From NCBI RefSeq assembly GCF_000565285.1, contig NZ_APVL01000028.1, positions 1-41,523 of the forward strand: DNA of 41,523 nt, written 5' to 3'. The DNA comes from Cytobacillus firmus DS1 (lineage in GTDB: Bacteria; Bacillota; Bacilli; Bacillales; Cytobacillaceae). The notes beneath the pieces were generated by a model that ran no database searches, was not told the origin of the DNA, and saw only the letters and a list, made by a program, of their open reading frames with translations. Both the position numbers and the translations under genes were made by a program. This document shows, piece after piece, positions 13,112 through 23,331 of this stretch (position 1 is the stretch's first letter; each line of letters begins with the position of its first letter).

Positions 13112-16100
13112 ATGGAACAATTATGGTTGTTTTACAGCGATTACTGCCAGCAGCTGTCTATGCCAATTGAAAAAAGCGGCAGGATTACTATTGGCCCTGA
13201 GCTGGAACAGCTGGTGACAATAAGGGAATTTCCTTTTACAAAAGGAATTGTGTCAATAGAAAAGCACGACAGCTTCTATGAAGTTAGGCAGAATGAGCTG
13301 GTTCTCGGAAAGCTGAACGACGGAGAACCATTTCAGATAAATGATGAGGGGGAAATCCTGACAATAATAGGAACCTCTGAAGCTCTTAAAAGCCAGACCT
13401 ACTATTCCGGCTATCAAAGGGAAATAGAAATTTCCTCTGTTAACCCGGAAGCTTCCATTTATAAAAAGCATGGCATTTTAATGGATGCCAGCCAATCTTT
13501 TGACCTGATAAAAACAAAAAGGGGATGGATGGCAGAGCCGGGTTCAGGACAGCTTTATTTAAACGGAAAAAGAGTTGAAGAGAGGACTTTCCTTGAAATG
13601 GGGGATGTGCTGTTCTTCCCCTTTATGTCTATTCGAATAATAGAAGAGGATCTTTTCCAGATTGATAGCTTTGAAGGCTATGAATCAAATCTTCCGATTA
13701 CTATTAGGCCGCAATCAGAGATGGCAAAGAAATATCCTCTCTACCGGAGAACGCCGCGAATGATCTATGAAATGCCGGATGAGAAGGTCTCCCTATCCTT
13801 TCCATCGCAGGAGCCGGATGATTCAGGCAGGGGATTATGGCTGATTATCATGCCGCCGCTGATTATGCTGGTTGTAATGGGTATTGTGGCTTTAATTCAG
13901 CCAAGAGGGATTTTTATTATCATTTCAATGGTCATGTTCATGACCACTTTAGTGACATCAACAGTCCAATACTTTAAGGATAAAAGCAATCAAAAAAAGC
14001 GGAAAGAGCGCAGGCATCGAGTGTATACAGCCTATCTGGAAGAGAAACGAAAAGAGCTGCAGGCATTGTCCGACAAACAGAAGCATGTTCTGGAATTCCA
14101 CTTTCCGTCTTTTGAGAAAATGAAATATTTTACGGGCCATATATCCGACCGGATTTGGGAGCGGCCTCTGCAGAGCTTTGATTTTCTTCAATTCAGGCTG
14201 GGTACCGGAAATGTGCCTGCGAGCTATGAGGTTAAGGTCAGCTCAGGGGATATGGCAAACCGTGAAATCGATGATCTGCTGGAACAGTCACAGCAAATGG
14301 AAAAGGTGTATAAGGAAGTTAGAAATGTGCCTGTAGTGGCTGATCTGGCCAAGGGGCCAATCGGGCTGATCGGAAAAGAGCAGGTTGTTAAAAATGAGAT
14401 ACACCAGATCATTGGGCAGCTGGCCTTTTTCCACAGCTATCATGATGTGCGGTTTGTATTCATTTTTAATGAAAAGGAATATAAGAAATGGGAATGGCTC
14501 AAATGGCTTCCGCATTTCCAGATGCCTCATGCACACGCAAAAGGGCTGATATATAACGAACAAACGAGGGATCAGCTGCTGTCTTCCCTTTATGAAATCC
14601 TGCGTGAAAGGGATTTGGATGAAAATAAAGAGAAGCAGGTGTACTCGCCTCATCTCGTGTTCATCATAGCCAATCATCAGCTGATTGCAGATCATGTAAT
14701 TCTGGAATATTTGGAGGGAGACCACTCTAATATGGGAATCTCCGTGATCCTTGCAGCAGACTCAAAGGAAAGTCTTCATGATAATATTCAAACCCTTGTC
14801 AGATATGTCAATCAGGAAGAAGGGGACATTCTGATTCAGGACAAAAAAGCCGTGAGCGTCCCATTTAAGCTTGATGCTCATCAGAAAAAGGGGAATGAGG
14901 AATTTTCCCGTCTGTTAAGAACGCTTGATCATCAGGTTGGAATGACCAATTCCATTCCAAATAGTGTTTCCTTCCTGGAAATGATGAAGGTAAAAGAAGT
15001 ATGGAAACTTCCGATCAAAGAGAACTGGCTTACAAAAGAGTCGTCCAAATCTCTGGCAGTTCCAGTCGGATTAAAAGGAAAGGAAGACCTGTCGCTTTTG
15101 AATCTTCATGAAAAGGCGCATGGCCCGCACGGTTTGCTGGCTGGGACAACGGGATCGGGTAAGAGTGAATTTCTGCAGACGTATATTCTTTCACTTGCTG
15201 TTCACTTCCATCCCCACGAGGTCGCTTTCCTGCTGATTGACTACAAAGGCGGAGGTATGGCCCAGCCGTTTAAGAACATGCCGCACCTCCTGGGTACCAT
15301 TACGAATATTGAAGGCAGCAAGAACTTCAGTTCAAGAGCGCTTGCCTCCATCAAAAGTGAATTGAAAAGGCGGCAAAGGCTTTTCGATCAATATCAGGTA
15401 AATCATATCAACGATTACACCGACCTTTATAAAAATAGTATGGCAAAGGAGCCGCTTCCGCATCTGTTTTTGATATCTGATGAGTTTGCTGAGCTTAAGA
15501 GTGAAGAACCGGAATTCATCAGAGAGCTTGTCAGTGCCGCGCGGATCGGACGGAGCCTGGGAGTTCATTTAATTCTGGCAACTCAAAAGCCGGGCGGTGT
15601 CATTGACGAACAGATCTGGAGTAATGCCCGTTTCCGGGTAGCTTTAAAAGTTCAGGACACAGATGACAGCCGGGAGATCATTAAAAACGGTGATGCCGCT
15701 GCTATTACCGTAACCGGACGAGGCTACCTGCAGGTCGGCAACAATGAAGTCTATGAACTGTTCCAATCTGCATGGAGCGGGGCCCCTTATTTGGAGGACT
15801 CCTCTGAGACAGAGGATGAGATTGCCATCGTAACTGACCTGGGGCTTGTGCCATTATCAGATGTGAATTCACGCCAAGGAAAGAAAAAGGGCGGAAAAAC
15901 AGAAATCGAAGCAGTTGTGGAAGAAATTGAAGCAGCACAGTCCTCGATGGGCATTAGGAAACTTAGAAGTCCGTGGCTTCCTCCTCTTGAAGCGCGCTTA
16001 AGCAGAAAGCTTTATCGCGCTGAGGAAAATAATGAAATTCATTTAGCAATGGTGGATGAACCAGAGAAGCAGAGCCAGTATCCGCTAAGCTATCAAATCA

Positions 16101-17584
16101 TAGAGGATGGAAATATAGGGGTCTTCGGCTCATCCGGTTATGGAAAATCCCATACGATTATGACATTGCTTCTCAGCATTGCTGAAAAGCGGTCTCCTGA
16201 AGAAGCCCATTACTATATATTTGATTTTGGCAATGGTTCCCTTCTGCCGTTAAGGCAGCTGCCGCATACGGCCGATTTCTTCCTGATGGATGAAGAACGG
16301 AAAATTGAAAAGTTCATGAATCTGATCAAGGATGAAATTGCCCGCAGGAAGCAGTTATTCCAGCAGCAGGAAGTCAGCGGAATTAAGATGTACAATTCGA
16401 TGAGCAATGAAAAGCTGCCGCTTGTTTATATCACATTTGACAACTTCGATTTAGTAAAAGAAGAAATGCAGGAGCTTGAAACGCAAATTAATCAGATTGC
16501 CAGGGATGGACAGTCACTCGGCATATATATGATTTTTGCTGCGACGCGGATCAATTCAATCCGGCAGTCACTCATGAATAACCTCAAAACAAAAGTGGTC
16601 CATTATCTGATGGACAGCAGCGAGGCTTACTCCGTACTGGGAAGAGTTCCGTTCGCACCGGAGCCTATACCGGGAAGAGCCATTATTAAAATGGAAGAGG
16701 CATATTTTTCACAGGTATTCCTGCCGGCAGAGGGCAAGGACGATTTCGAGATCATGGAATCGATCCGGGCTGACATCCAGGAACTGAAGGAGAAATACAA
16801 GGACTGCAGTCAGCCTGAAGAGGTGCCAATGCTTCCAGCAGAGCTTAATACGATTAACTTTACCCGTTACACTGCGGGAGAGACTCAGCCTGGACTTGTA
16901 CCAATTGGACTTGATGAAGAATCCGTCAAACCTGTGTATGCAAACTTCAATAAAACGAAGCATTGCATTATCCTTGGGCAGGCCCAAAAAGGAAAGACAA
17001 ATGTTCTAAAGCTTATGATCAATCAAATGCTGGCTCAGGGAGCTGAATCTGTCGGTATTTTCGACTCCTTTGACAGAGGATTATCCTCCTATGCAAGTGA
17101 GGAAAAGTCAGTCTATATCGAGACAAAAGAACAGATCAGCGATTGGGCAGCAAAGGCGGAAGAACAGTTATCCCTAAGAGAAAAAGAATATCTTAATGCA
17201 ATCCAGCATGGCAATACAGATATAGAATTTTCGCCAATTGTGCTGGCTGTGGATGGATACTCCCGTTTTGCACAGACATTGGATAACAGCCTGCAGGAAA
17301 GAATGGCTAGGCTGATGAAAAATGGTAGCCATCTTGGCTTTAGTGTCATCGTGACAGGCAGCAATAATGAGCTGACGAAAGGATACGATTCCTTAACGGC
17401 AGAAATCAAACAGATCCGCCAGGCGGTCGTTCTGATGAAAAAATCAGAGCAGACGCTCTTTACTCTTCCATATGAAAGGAAAGAGGCAGAGATTCAGCCG
17501 GGATATGGTTATTACGTTATAAACGGAAAGGAATTAAAAATTCAAATTCCTTTATGTGCCACTGAAAGGAAGGTCTTAGCATGA
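13112..17584 (+). CDS. essC: EssC/YukBA FtsK/SpoIIIE-type T7SS ATPase
   Basis: This encodes 1490 residues. Two forkhead-associated-like domains occupy the first ~190 residues. Two membrane helices follow at about 235-285 (LIIMPPLIMLVVMGIVALI; IFIIISMVMFMTTLV). Three ATPase domains come next, with P-loops GTTGSGKS at about 677, GSSGYGKS at about 1005 and GQAQKGKT at about 1289. The first has a clear Walker B region (HLFLISDEFAEL) and is the likely working motor; the second and third look more degenerate, as usual in the family. EssC energises export and its C-terminus selects substrates. GGAGGTGG precedes the ATG, and the stop overlaps the esaA start (ATGA). The gene is unsplit, like yukBA when correctly read. 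Confidence 0.95.
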   Translation: MEQLWLFYSDYCQQLSMPIEKSGRITIGPELEQLVTIREFPFTKGIVSIEKHDSFYEVRQNELVLGKLNDGEPFQINDEGEILTIIGTSEALKSQTYYSGYQREIEISSVNPEASIYKKHGILMDASQSFDLIKTKRGWMAEPGSGQLYLNGKRVEERTFLEMGDVLFFPFMSIRIIEEDLFQIDSFEGYESNLPITIRPQSEMAKKYPLYRRTPRMIYEMPDEKVSLSFPSQEPDDSGRGLWLIIMPPLIMLVVMGIVALIQPRGIFIIISMVMFMTTLVTSTVQYFKDKSNQKKRKERRHRVYTAYLEEKRKELQALSDKQKHVLEFHFPSFEKMKYFTGHISDRIWERPLQSFDFLQFRLGTGNVPASYEVKVSSGDMANREIDDLLEQSQQMEKVYKEVRNVPVVADLAKGPIGLIGKEQVVKNEIHQIIGQLAFFHSYHDVRFVFIFNEKEYKKWEWLKWLPHFQMPHAHAKGLIYNEQTRDQLLSSLYEILRERDLDENKEKQVYSPHLVFIIANHQLIADHVILEYLEGDHSNMGISVILAADSKESLHDNIQTLVRYVNQEEGDILIQDKKAVSVPFKLDAHQKKGNEEFSRLLRTLDHQVGMTNSIPNSVSFLEMMKVKEVWKLPIKENWLTKESSKSLAVPVGLKGKEDLSLLNLHEKAHGPHGLLAGTTGSGKSEFLQTYILSLAVHFHPHEVAFLLIDYKGGGMAQPFKNMPHLLGTITNIEGSKNFSSRALASIKSELKRRQRLFDQYQVNHINDYTDLYKNSMAKEPLPHLFLISDEFAELKSEEPEFIRELVSAARIGRSLGVHLILATQKPGGVIDEQIWSNARFRVALKVQDTDDSREIIKNGDAAAITVTGRGYLQVGNNEVYELFQSAWSGAPYLEDSSETEDEIAIVTDLGLVPLSDVNSRQGKKKGGKTEIEAVVEEIEAAQSSMGIRKLRSPWLPPLEARLSRKLYRAEENNEIHLAMVDEPEKQSQYPLSYQIIEDGNIGVFGSSGYGKSHTIMTLLLSIAEKRSPEEAHYYIFDFGNGSLLPLRQLPHTADFFLMDEERKIEKFMNLIKDEIARRKQLFQQQEVSGIKMYNSMSNEKLPLVYITFDNFDLVKEEMQELETQINQIARDGQSLGIYMIFAATRINSIRQSLMNNLKTKVVHYLMDSSEAYSVLGRVPFAPEPIPGRAIIKMEEAYFSQVFLPAEGKDDFEIMESIRADIQELKEKYKDCSQPEEVPMLPAELNTINFTRYTAGETQPGLVPIGLDEESVKPVYANFNKTKHCIILGQAQKGKTNVLKLMINQMLAQGAESVGIFDSFDRGLSSYASEEKSVYIETKEQISDWAAKAEEQLSLREKEYLNAIQHGNTDIEFSPIVLAVDGYSRFAQTLDNSLQERMARLMKNGSHLGFSVIVTGSNNELTKGYDSLTAEIKQIRQAVVLMKKSEQTLFTLPYERKEAEIQPGYGYYVINGKELKIQIPLCATERKVLA

Positions 17585-20427
17585 CAGCCAAAACAAAATA
17601 TATCGTGAAAATGGTTTTGGTGATGCTTCTGATTATCGCCGCGCCAGCCATCTTTTTTGGCTCCATTGGCGATAATCCTCTGCTGGTCAGGGAGAATGCC
17701 ACAAGAACCATAGCAGTAGTTAATGAAGATACAGGGGCTGACAAGGAAGATAAATCCCTTGATTTTGGAGAGGAAATCACATCGATCCTCGAAGACGGTT
17801 CACAATATGAGTGGACTGTCATCGGCAGAAGTGCTGCAGAAAATGGCTTGAGAAATACCAAGTACGATGCAGTCGTTTATATTCCTTCCAATTTTTCAAA
17901 GAACATCATGTCCTATGAAAGCCAGCAGCCTGAAAAAGCAAATTTTGAATTTACCGTTCAGAACCAGCTGAACTCATTGAACCGGGAAAAGGTCCTGCGT
18001 GAGATCCAAACGGCCACCAGCCGTGTGAATGGAAAGATTTCAACATTGTACTGGACCTATGTATCCCAGGACCTAGAGAATGTGAAATCCCAGTTCGATA
18101 CCATTTTACAAAAAGAAATAGACTTCCAGAATGCCATGCTTGCTTTCTATAAGCCCAGCTCAAAGAACCTGGCCGCGGAAATTGAACAGCAGCGCAACAT
18201 GCTGGAGAGTATTCAGTCGACAGTGAAGACAGCTGCTGAAAGCACTGCCGAGGGTGAAAATAATCTCAGTCAATTTGAAGAGAACCTTGCTGGATTTGTT
18301 CAATATGTTGAACAGTATCGGGAATATCAGGATGCACAGCAGGAAACTCTGCAAAAGCTGCAGGATGAAAGTGTACTAAGTTTACAAGCCCTGACCGGGA
18401 AACAGGATCCGCAGTACTCTGAATCATTAGCCGCACTGAATGAAGGTGGCGAGCAGCTGTCAAGCACACTTGATTCAGTAGAGTCTCAGCTTAAAGAAAA
18501 CAGTGAGACATTCAGCAACCTCTCTGCTATCCGTACTGCACAAGTGGATAGACAAAGAGAAGAATTGATTAATTATCTTATGGAACAAGAACGAAATACC
18601 CTTAGCCAAGCCGAGGCAAACATAGCTTCTTTGAAGCAGGAATTGTCAAAAGGGACATCTGCCGGAAATCCAGGAATAGCATCAGCGGCTTCAAACAAAA
18701 GCTATGCTGAAAAACAGACTGCTGCTAACACGAATCCGAATACAGCCATTCCTTCGGTTCCGGGTCTGGAAAATGAGAGGGCAGAATTGCTGGCCATTGC
18801 CAATGAAATAAATACGATTAAATCTTCGCTTGAAACAATTGAAGGAACTCCGGAGCAAGCTGCGGCAGCAGTCGCAAGCCTGCCCAAGCTGTCTCAGCGT
18901 TTGCTTAATGTAGAGCAGAATATTTCTGCGAATGACACAGGAGAAAATCCTCTGCAGAAAGTAGTGGATGAACTGAAGGCTGCCAACGATGAATTGCTTG
19001 CTCAAAACGGAAAATTGGTTGAAGACTACAATAAGCTGGTTGAAGAAAACAAAAACTTGATTCAGCAGCTAAGTAATTCCGGAAACTTTTCATCTTTAAT
19101 TGGTTTAATCGACCAGAAAGAAAACAAAATTCTTGAATTAAGTTTAGACAGCGAAAGCAAGGCGAAGTTAACAGAAGTGTTTAACCAGCCAATTATCTAT
19201 GCCGTTCCTTCAAAAATGATGGAATATTATTCTGCACTCGGAAGATTCGAAGGTACCGTTGAGTCATCCATTAACTATAATCCTGAGAAACTTAAAACCT
19301 TTATAGAGAAGTTGAATCCAATTGTAAAGGTGAACGAGGATGAACAAAAGGTTTGGGATGAGTTGAATACATCCATCCCATATTCTGAGGAACAGCTTGC
19401 CGGTTTAGATAATCAGGTTGCTTCATTTTTAAGTGATTATAGCCAGAAGATTGAAGAGCAGCAATCTGCTATGCAATCAGACTTATCTGCACTGCAGGAA
19501 AGCGCAATAGCTGTTATGGATAACATTCAGTTATTATCAGCCAATACCCAAATGCCTGTCGATGGCATTGACGGAACTTCCGTCATGGTCAAACAGGAAG
19601 GAATCAGCCAAAGAATGCTGATGATCAATGATCTTGTTGGTTCTATCGGAGAAAACCAAAGCAATATCGTATCCTATACAAACGAGCTTGAGCAAAAGGT
19701 GCAAAGTGTCCAGCAGGATGCAGATACACTGAATTCCAAGTGGGGCTCGAACGTAGAGACAACCCAGATGTTCCGGGATGATATTTACAATCTTCTTGGA
19801 AATACCTATGTGAATGGCCAAAAGAATGGCCCTGTATACGAGCAATTATCCAGCCCGCTTCAAATCAGCGGAGAAACAGCTGCCAAGAAAGAGGAAAGCA
19901 AGCTGCCGCCGGTTGTCGTATTGGCCATTGTCCTGCTCAGCAGCTTAATGATCGGATACTTCAGTCATTATTTCAAAAATGCGCCAATGCTTGTCCATGC
20001 TTCCATGTTTGTGCTGCTGAATCTTATTGTTGGTCTGATTATCAGCATATTCGGCCTCAATATTTACTCAATGGAACAGGATCGCGCAATTGAATGGACC
20101 ATTTTCACTATATTACTGCTGACAGCAGCCTCAGCCATTGTGCTGGCAGGATTCAATATCGGCAATCTGGCAGGATGGATTCTGAGCGTTGGGCTCATCG
20201 CCTTCTTCATCAGTCCGTTCCTTGCTCTTACAGCACCGAATATTCACTATGAAGACCCAATGTCCAAGGTATATATGTCCATTCAGTATGACTCGCAATC
20301 CCTGTTTATTCCGGCCATCCTCATACTGCTTGGCATTATTGCCTTCCTTGCCATCATTCCATTTGCAGCCCGGTATATAAAGGACCTGCGTACAAAGAGG
20401 GATGAGGACCAGGCTTATGAAGCATAA
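17581..20427 (+). CDS. esaA: EsaA/YueB T7SS membrane protein with large extracellular domain
   Basis: This encodes 948 residues. One N-terminal membrane helix (MVLVMLLIIAAPAIFFGS) is followed by about 740 extracellular residues rich in coiled coil. Five C-terminal helices follow (VVVLAIVLLSSLMIGYF; MFVLLNLIVGLIISIFGL; WTIFTILLLTAASAIVLA; WILSVGLIAFFISPFLAL; PAILILLGIIAFLAIIPF). This is the architecture of YueB/EsaA, a T7SSb component projecting through the wall; in B. subtilis YueB is the receptor of phage SPP1. The middle of the stalk (about 340-500) is rich in Ala, Asn, Gln and Glu and is likely the most variable part. The start overlaps essC by four bases and the end overlaps essA. Confidence 0.93.
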   Translation: MTAKTKYIVKMVLVMLLIIAAPAIFFGSIGDNPLLVRENATRTIAVVNEDTGADKEDKSLDFGEEITSILEDGSQYEWTVIGRSAAENGLRNTKYDAVVYIPSNFSKNIMSYESQQPEKANFEFTVQNQLNSLNREKVLREIQTATSRVNGKISTLYWTYVSQDLENVKSQFDTILQKEIDFQNAMLAFYKPSSKNLAAEIEQQRNMLESIQSTVKTAAESTAEGENNLSQFEENLAGFVQYVEQYREYQDAQQETLQKLQDESVLSLQALTGKQDPQYSESLAALNEGGEQLSSTLDSVESQLKENSETFSNLSAIRTAQVDRQREELINYLMEQERNTLSQAEANIASLKQELSKGTSAGNPGIASAASNKSYAEKQTAANTNPNTAIPSVPGLENERAELLAIANEINTIKSSLETIEGTPEQAAAAVASLPKLSQRLLNVEQNISANDTGENPLQKVVDELKAANDELLAQNGKLVEDYNKLVEENKNLIQQLSNSGNFSSLIGLIDQKENKILELSLDSESKAKLTEVFNQPIIYAVPSKMMEYYSALGRFEGTVESSINYNPEKLKTFIEKLNPIVKVNEDEQKVWDELNTSIPYSEEQLAGLDNQVASFLSDYSQKIEEQQSAMQSDLSALQESAIAVMDNIQLLSANTQMPVDGIDGTSVMVKQEGISQRMLMINDLVGSIGENQSNIVSYTNELEQKVQSVQQDADTLNSKWGSNVETTQMFRDDIYNLLGNTYVNGQKNGPVYEQLSSPLQISGETAAKKEESKLPPVVVLAIVLLSSLMIGYFSHYFKNAPMLVHASMFVLLNLIVGLIISIFGLNIYSMEQDRAIEWTIFTILLLTAASAIVLAGFNIGNLAGWILSVGLIAFFISPFLALTAPNIHYEDPMSKVYMSIQYDSQSLFIPAILILLGIIAFLAIIPFAARYIKDLRTKRDEDQAYEA

Positions 20428-20896
20428 TAGATTCCTTAAAGTAATAGTTCTGCTCCCGGCATTTTGGCTGCTGGCTGGCCAATCTGCCGGGGCAACCCCT
20501 GATTTAAATAACGTAACGCCGAATACCTATGAAAAAAAGGAATTCAAAGAGAATACCGATTACCTCCATGAAAAATCGCTATATGAAAATAAAAAGCAGA
20601 TCCCGGAAGAACAAAAGGATCTTACTTTTACAAAAAAGAACCTGGATCCTTTGAAGGAAGTGAAGGAGAAGCTTTTCGACGGCGGTGAAACCACTACTAA
20701 TACCATCACCGCAAAAGCAGACCAGCTTCAGCTTTTTTCCGATTCGAAACAGGAAAGCTTTTTCAATGCGGAGGATCAAGCACCCGCTGAACAAGATAAC
20801 AAATTAATGATTCTCTATAGTATTCTGCTTGTCATTGCCATAGGCGTAATTATGGGATTCCTCATTCCGAGGATGGCGAAGCAGGCTGATAATTAA
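20417..20896 (+). CDS. essA: EssA/YueC T7SS membrane protein
   Basis: This encodes 159 residues. A hydrophobic signal-like segment lies at about 4-26 (FLKVIVLLPAFWLLAGQSAGA), followed by a charged middle rich in Lys and Glu. One C-terminal helix lies at about 128-150 (LMILYSILLVIAIGVIMGFLIP), with a short basic end. This matches EssA/YueC, a small T7SSb membrane component. ATG 20417 is preferred, with GAGGA at 20404-20408. ATG 20402 would also fit and would add five residues, but its ribosome site would lie too close. It overlaps the end of esaA by 11 bases, so the two are translationally coupled. It is the last core machine gene. Confidence 0.85.
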   Translation: MKHNRFLKVIVLLPAFWLLAGQSAGATPDLNNVTPNTYEKKEFKENTDYLHEKSLYENKKQIPEEQKDLTFTKKNLDPLKEVKEKLFDGGETTTNTITAKADQLQLFSDSKQESFFNAEDQAPAEQDNKLMILYSILLVIAIGVIMGFLIPRMAKQADN

Positions 20897-20906
20897 AAAC
20901 CTTAGA

Positions 20907-20938
20907 AGTTGCATGTTCATTTACTTGAGCATGCAGCT
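20907..20938 (+). other. Hairpin between the machine genes and the effector module
   Basis: AGTTGCATGTTCA (20907-20919) pairs with TGAGCATGCAGCT (20926-20938) with one mismatch region. No T run follows, so it is a poor terminator. It may stabilise the upstream RNA or slow polymerase. The next gene starts about 110 bases later. Confidence 0.5.
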
Positions 20939-21050
20939 AAATAAAACTGTTAATTTCAACTTCTATCAACCGTAATGCAATTAATATCTTCCGATTCATA
21001 CTCCAACTTAGAAGCCTTCCAAATTTTAAAGTTAAAGCGGGGTGACAACT

Positions 21051-21434
21051 GTGGATGATAATTCCATTTTAATAAGCCAGCTGTATAGAGATATTTCCTT
21101 TTTGAATAGTGAAATTAGTAAGAACAATGAGATACTTGCACGATTGAGAAAGGCACAGCAGGAAATCTCATCAGGCCAGGAAGAATTTATGCTTAATAAG
21201 CGTTATATTCATCAGCCCAATTTAAATCAGTCGGTTTGGGCTGGAACACATGCTAATGATTTTGATGATATACGCGGAGAAATTGAAGATACCTATATGA
21301 GGATTGGAAACATTGAAGTTGAAGGAATGTTAAACAATATTGAAGTGAAGATAACCCATTACGAAGGAGTAAATAAGTCTCTTTCAAGCACAATTTCTTC
21401 TAAACGTTATCGTATCTCACAATTAAGCGATTAA
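21051..21434 (+). CDS. YwqH-like DUF5082 helical partner protein
   Basis: This encodes 127 residues, nearly all helical and coiled-coil (SQLYRDISFLNSEISKNNEILARLRKAQQEI at the front, KITHYEGVNKSLSSTISSKRYRISQLS at the end). A short loop contains NQSVWAGTHANDF, reminiscent of a WXG turn. This is the DUF5082/YwqH pattern. In B. subtilis ywqH-ywqI-ywqJ the first two small helical proteins precede an LXG toxin, and related pairs act as targeting partners that bind the LXG helices for export. GTG 21051 is chosen because GCGGGG at 21037-21042 lies eight bases away; an earlier GTG at 21042 overlaps that site. It is the first gene of the effector module. Confidence 0.78.
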   Translation: MDDNSILISQLYRDISFLNSEISKNNEILARLRKAQQEISSGQEEFMLNKRYIHQPNLNQSVWAGTHANDFDDIRGEIEDTYMRIGNIEVEGMLNNIEVKITHYEGVNKSLSSTISSKRYRISQLSD

Positions 21435-21460
21435 TACGGCATGACTATTGAGGTGAAAAA

Positions 21461-21730
21461 ATGACCGAAATTAAATTAATTCAAAGTGAAGTGGAAAGTG
21501 CCCTAAGTGAACTCAAAAGCAAGGCAGATGGGGTTGATGTCAGCAACCCTTCAATTACATTCCCAGAAAGCAGTTTGGATCTGCTGTCTGAAATCACTAA
21601 AATTGAGCAAAAGTATTATACAACCCTTAAACAATATCAAAATTTGCTGATTAAAACAGAACAAGATATGAGAACCCTAATAGATCAGCTTGCTCAAAAA
21701 GATAAAGAGCTATCTCAAAAAATGAAATAG
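21461..21730 (+). CDS. YwqI-like DUF5344 helical partner protein
   Basis: An 89-residue helical hairpin (EIKLIQSEVESALSELKSKADGVDV, a Pro-containing turn at SNPSITFPES, then LLSEITKIEQKYYTTLKQYQNLL). It has the size and shape of the YwqI/DUF5344 family, the second small protein placed before LXG toxins. It probably forms a helical bundle with the preceding protein and the LXG domain. GAGGTGA seven bases before the ATG is a strong ribosome site. The stop lies 13 bases before the LXG ATG, whose own site GGAG overlaps this gap, so the three genes form one tight unit. Confidence 0.78.
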   Translation: MTEIKLIQSEVESALSELKSKADGVDVSNPSITFPESSLDLLSEITKIEQKYYTTLKQYQNLLIKTEQDMRTLIDQLAQKDKELSQKMK

Positions 21731-21743
21731 TGGAGTGATACAG

Positions 21744-23315
21744 ATGAAGGTAATTAAAGTTTCCGAAATCATTCCTGAATTGGATGAATCCATAAAAAAG
21801 AAAGAAGCTGAAAAGGACCAGCTGCAGGATGTGCGAGCTTCAATCAATAGCTTGATCAATTTGGATGATGCTTTAAAAGGAAAAGGAGCAGAAGCAATAA
21901 AGGAACATCTTACTGTTCTGCATATTCCGGCAGTCTTGTTGTTGAATCAATTTATAAGTGAATATGTTAATAGGCTAAAGCAAGTGAAAAATTTAATAAA
22001 TGAGTATGAAATTAAAAGTGGGCTAGTCAGACAGGACTTCGTAGAGCATGAGGCGAAGTCCGGAATTGAGAACATCGAACAAATGTCAGAGGACACTATT
22101 AATGATATTAATCAGGAATTCTTGAAGGTTAGTGATATTGTTGGAGGCTCAACCATTTCCTTAGCGCATTTAAGACAGAATTTTGATAAAGCAAGGCGCC
22201 ATATTAAGAAAACCACAGATGGTTTAGAGGATTTGGATGCAAATAGTTTAAAAGTCTTAAAGGAGTCAACAGAAGAGCTTACGGGAATTGCAGACTTTAT
22301 CAATAAAATTGAAACCTGGGCATCAAATGGAGCAGAACTAAATGAAAGTACAATTAGAGAGATTGAAAAGTATTTCGCTGAGAATGATACGATCGGCAAG
22401 CTCATCGACTCTGCCATGGAGCTGGCTATAAAAGAAGGTGATTCCACCTTAATGGGGAATGTGGCAGACTGGCTTGACAAAATAGGTAAACTTAATGGGG
22501 GAATGGAAGCTGTAAAAGGTACCTTAGCTGCAACCATTCTATTAAGTAAAAGATTAGTACTGGTGAAAGATGGATCGGGAAATTTCAAGGTTAGGGCCCA
22601 TCCTGATTGGCTAAAAAAGAATGGGGTTTATGGTTCGAAGCTGGCTGATTCAATCCATAAGATATTAAAAAAAGGAAGTGCAAGCAGCTATTATGGTATT
22701 AAGAATTACTTTTCTAAATATCAGAACTCACCTAGCAGACTATTAAGAAGCCTTGTTGGACTTAATCCTGGTTCAAATGTGAAGAGCTACCTTAAATTGT
22801 TGGAGCATCAGCATCCTTATTTGAAATTTGATGCAGCACAGGCTGAATTATATAAAAGAGCTTCGATTGATGTTAGGGCTACACTGGGACAATTTACAGA
22901 TAAAAAGGCTCTGGCAGCAATGTTTAAAAAAATACCATATGCAGGGATCGCATTTTCTTTTGGTACAAATTTGGGGGAATATGCTAATGATAAGAATAAA
23001 TATAAATCTTTTTCGGAAGTAACAGGCAGAGTTGCTGCTGGTATAGGAATGGATGTCGGAGTCGCGGGTTTAACTACCGGAGGTGCGGCGATTGGGACAA
23101 TGATATGTCCAGGTCCAGGTACTCTTATTGGAGGAGCGATCGGCGCAACAATAGGGATTGTTGGCTCAATTAAATTTGAAGAAGATATAAAAGACCTTGG
23201 AGAAAAAGCTGGAAAATGGGCAGAAGATAAAGTTGAAGAAGCGAAAGAGATTGGCAGCAATGTTAAAAATGCTTTGTCAGACGCTGGAGATTTCGTATCA
23301 GGATTGTTCCGGTAA
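21744..23315 (+). CDS. LXG-domain T7SS effector with glycine-zipper membrane end
   Basis: This encodes 523 residues. Residues 1 to about 195 are the helical LXG export domain (VIKVSEIIPELDESIKKK; DDALKGKGAEAIKEHL carries the L-x-G turn at 44-46). A middle region follows to about 400. Residues 428-474 are strikingly glycine-rich and hydrophobic (GRVAAGIGMDVGVAGLTTGG; PGPGTLIGGAIGATIGIVGS), a glycine-zipper pattern that can insert into membranes. A charged amphipathic tail follows. No nuclease, ADP-ribosyl or lipid II hydrolase motif was seen. Known LXG relatives with such ends depolarise membranes, so a membrane-damaging toxin is the best guess. GGAG at 21732 supports ATG 21744. It sits behind DUF5082/DUF5344 partners and before EspG-like proteins, adjoining the secretion operon. 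Confidence 0.85.
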   Translation: MKVIKVSEIIPELDESIKKKEAEKDQLQDVRASINSLINLDDALKGKGAEAIKEHLTVLHIPAVLLLNQFISEYVNRLKQVKNLINEYEIKSGLVRQDFVEHEAKSGIENIEQMSEDTINDINQEFLKVSDIVGGSTISLAHLRQNFDKARRHIKKTTDGLEDLDANSLKVLKESTEELTGIADFINKIETWASNGAELNESTIREIEKYFAENDTIGKLIDSAMELAIKEGDSTLMGNVADWLDKIGKLNGGMEAVKGTLAATILLSKRLVLVKDGSGNFKVRAHPDWLKKNGVYGSKLADSIHKILKKGSASSYYGIKNYFSKYQNSPSRLLRSLVGLNPGSNVKSYLKLLEHQHPYLKFDAAQAELYKRASIDVRATLGQFTDKKALAAMFKKIPYAGIAFSFGTNLGEYANDKNKYKSFSEVTGRVAAGIGMDVGVAGLTTGGAAIGTMICPGPGTLIGGAIGATIGIVGSIKFEEDIKDLGEKAGKWAEDKVEEAKEIGSNVKNALSDAGDFVSGLFR

Positions 23316-23331
23316 AGGAGGAAAGTGATAT

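Noticed and set aside
20907..20938. Terminator after essA
   Set aside because: The stem is good but no T run follows, so it is listed only as a hairpin.
22112..22588. Antisense frame of 158 codons inside the LXG gene
   Set aside because: Its Ser/Lys/Ile-rich composition and lack of a ribosome site mark it as a shadow of the plus-strand gene.
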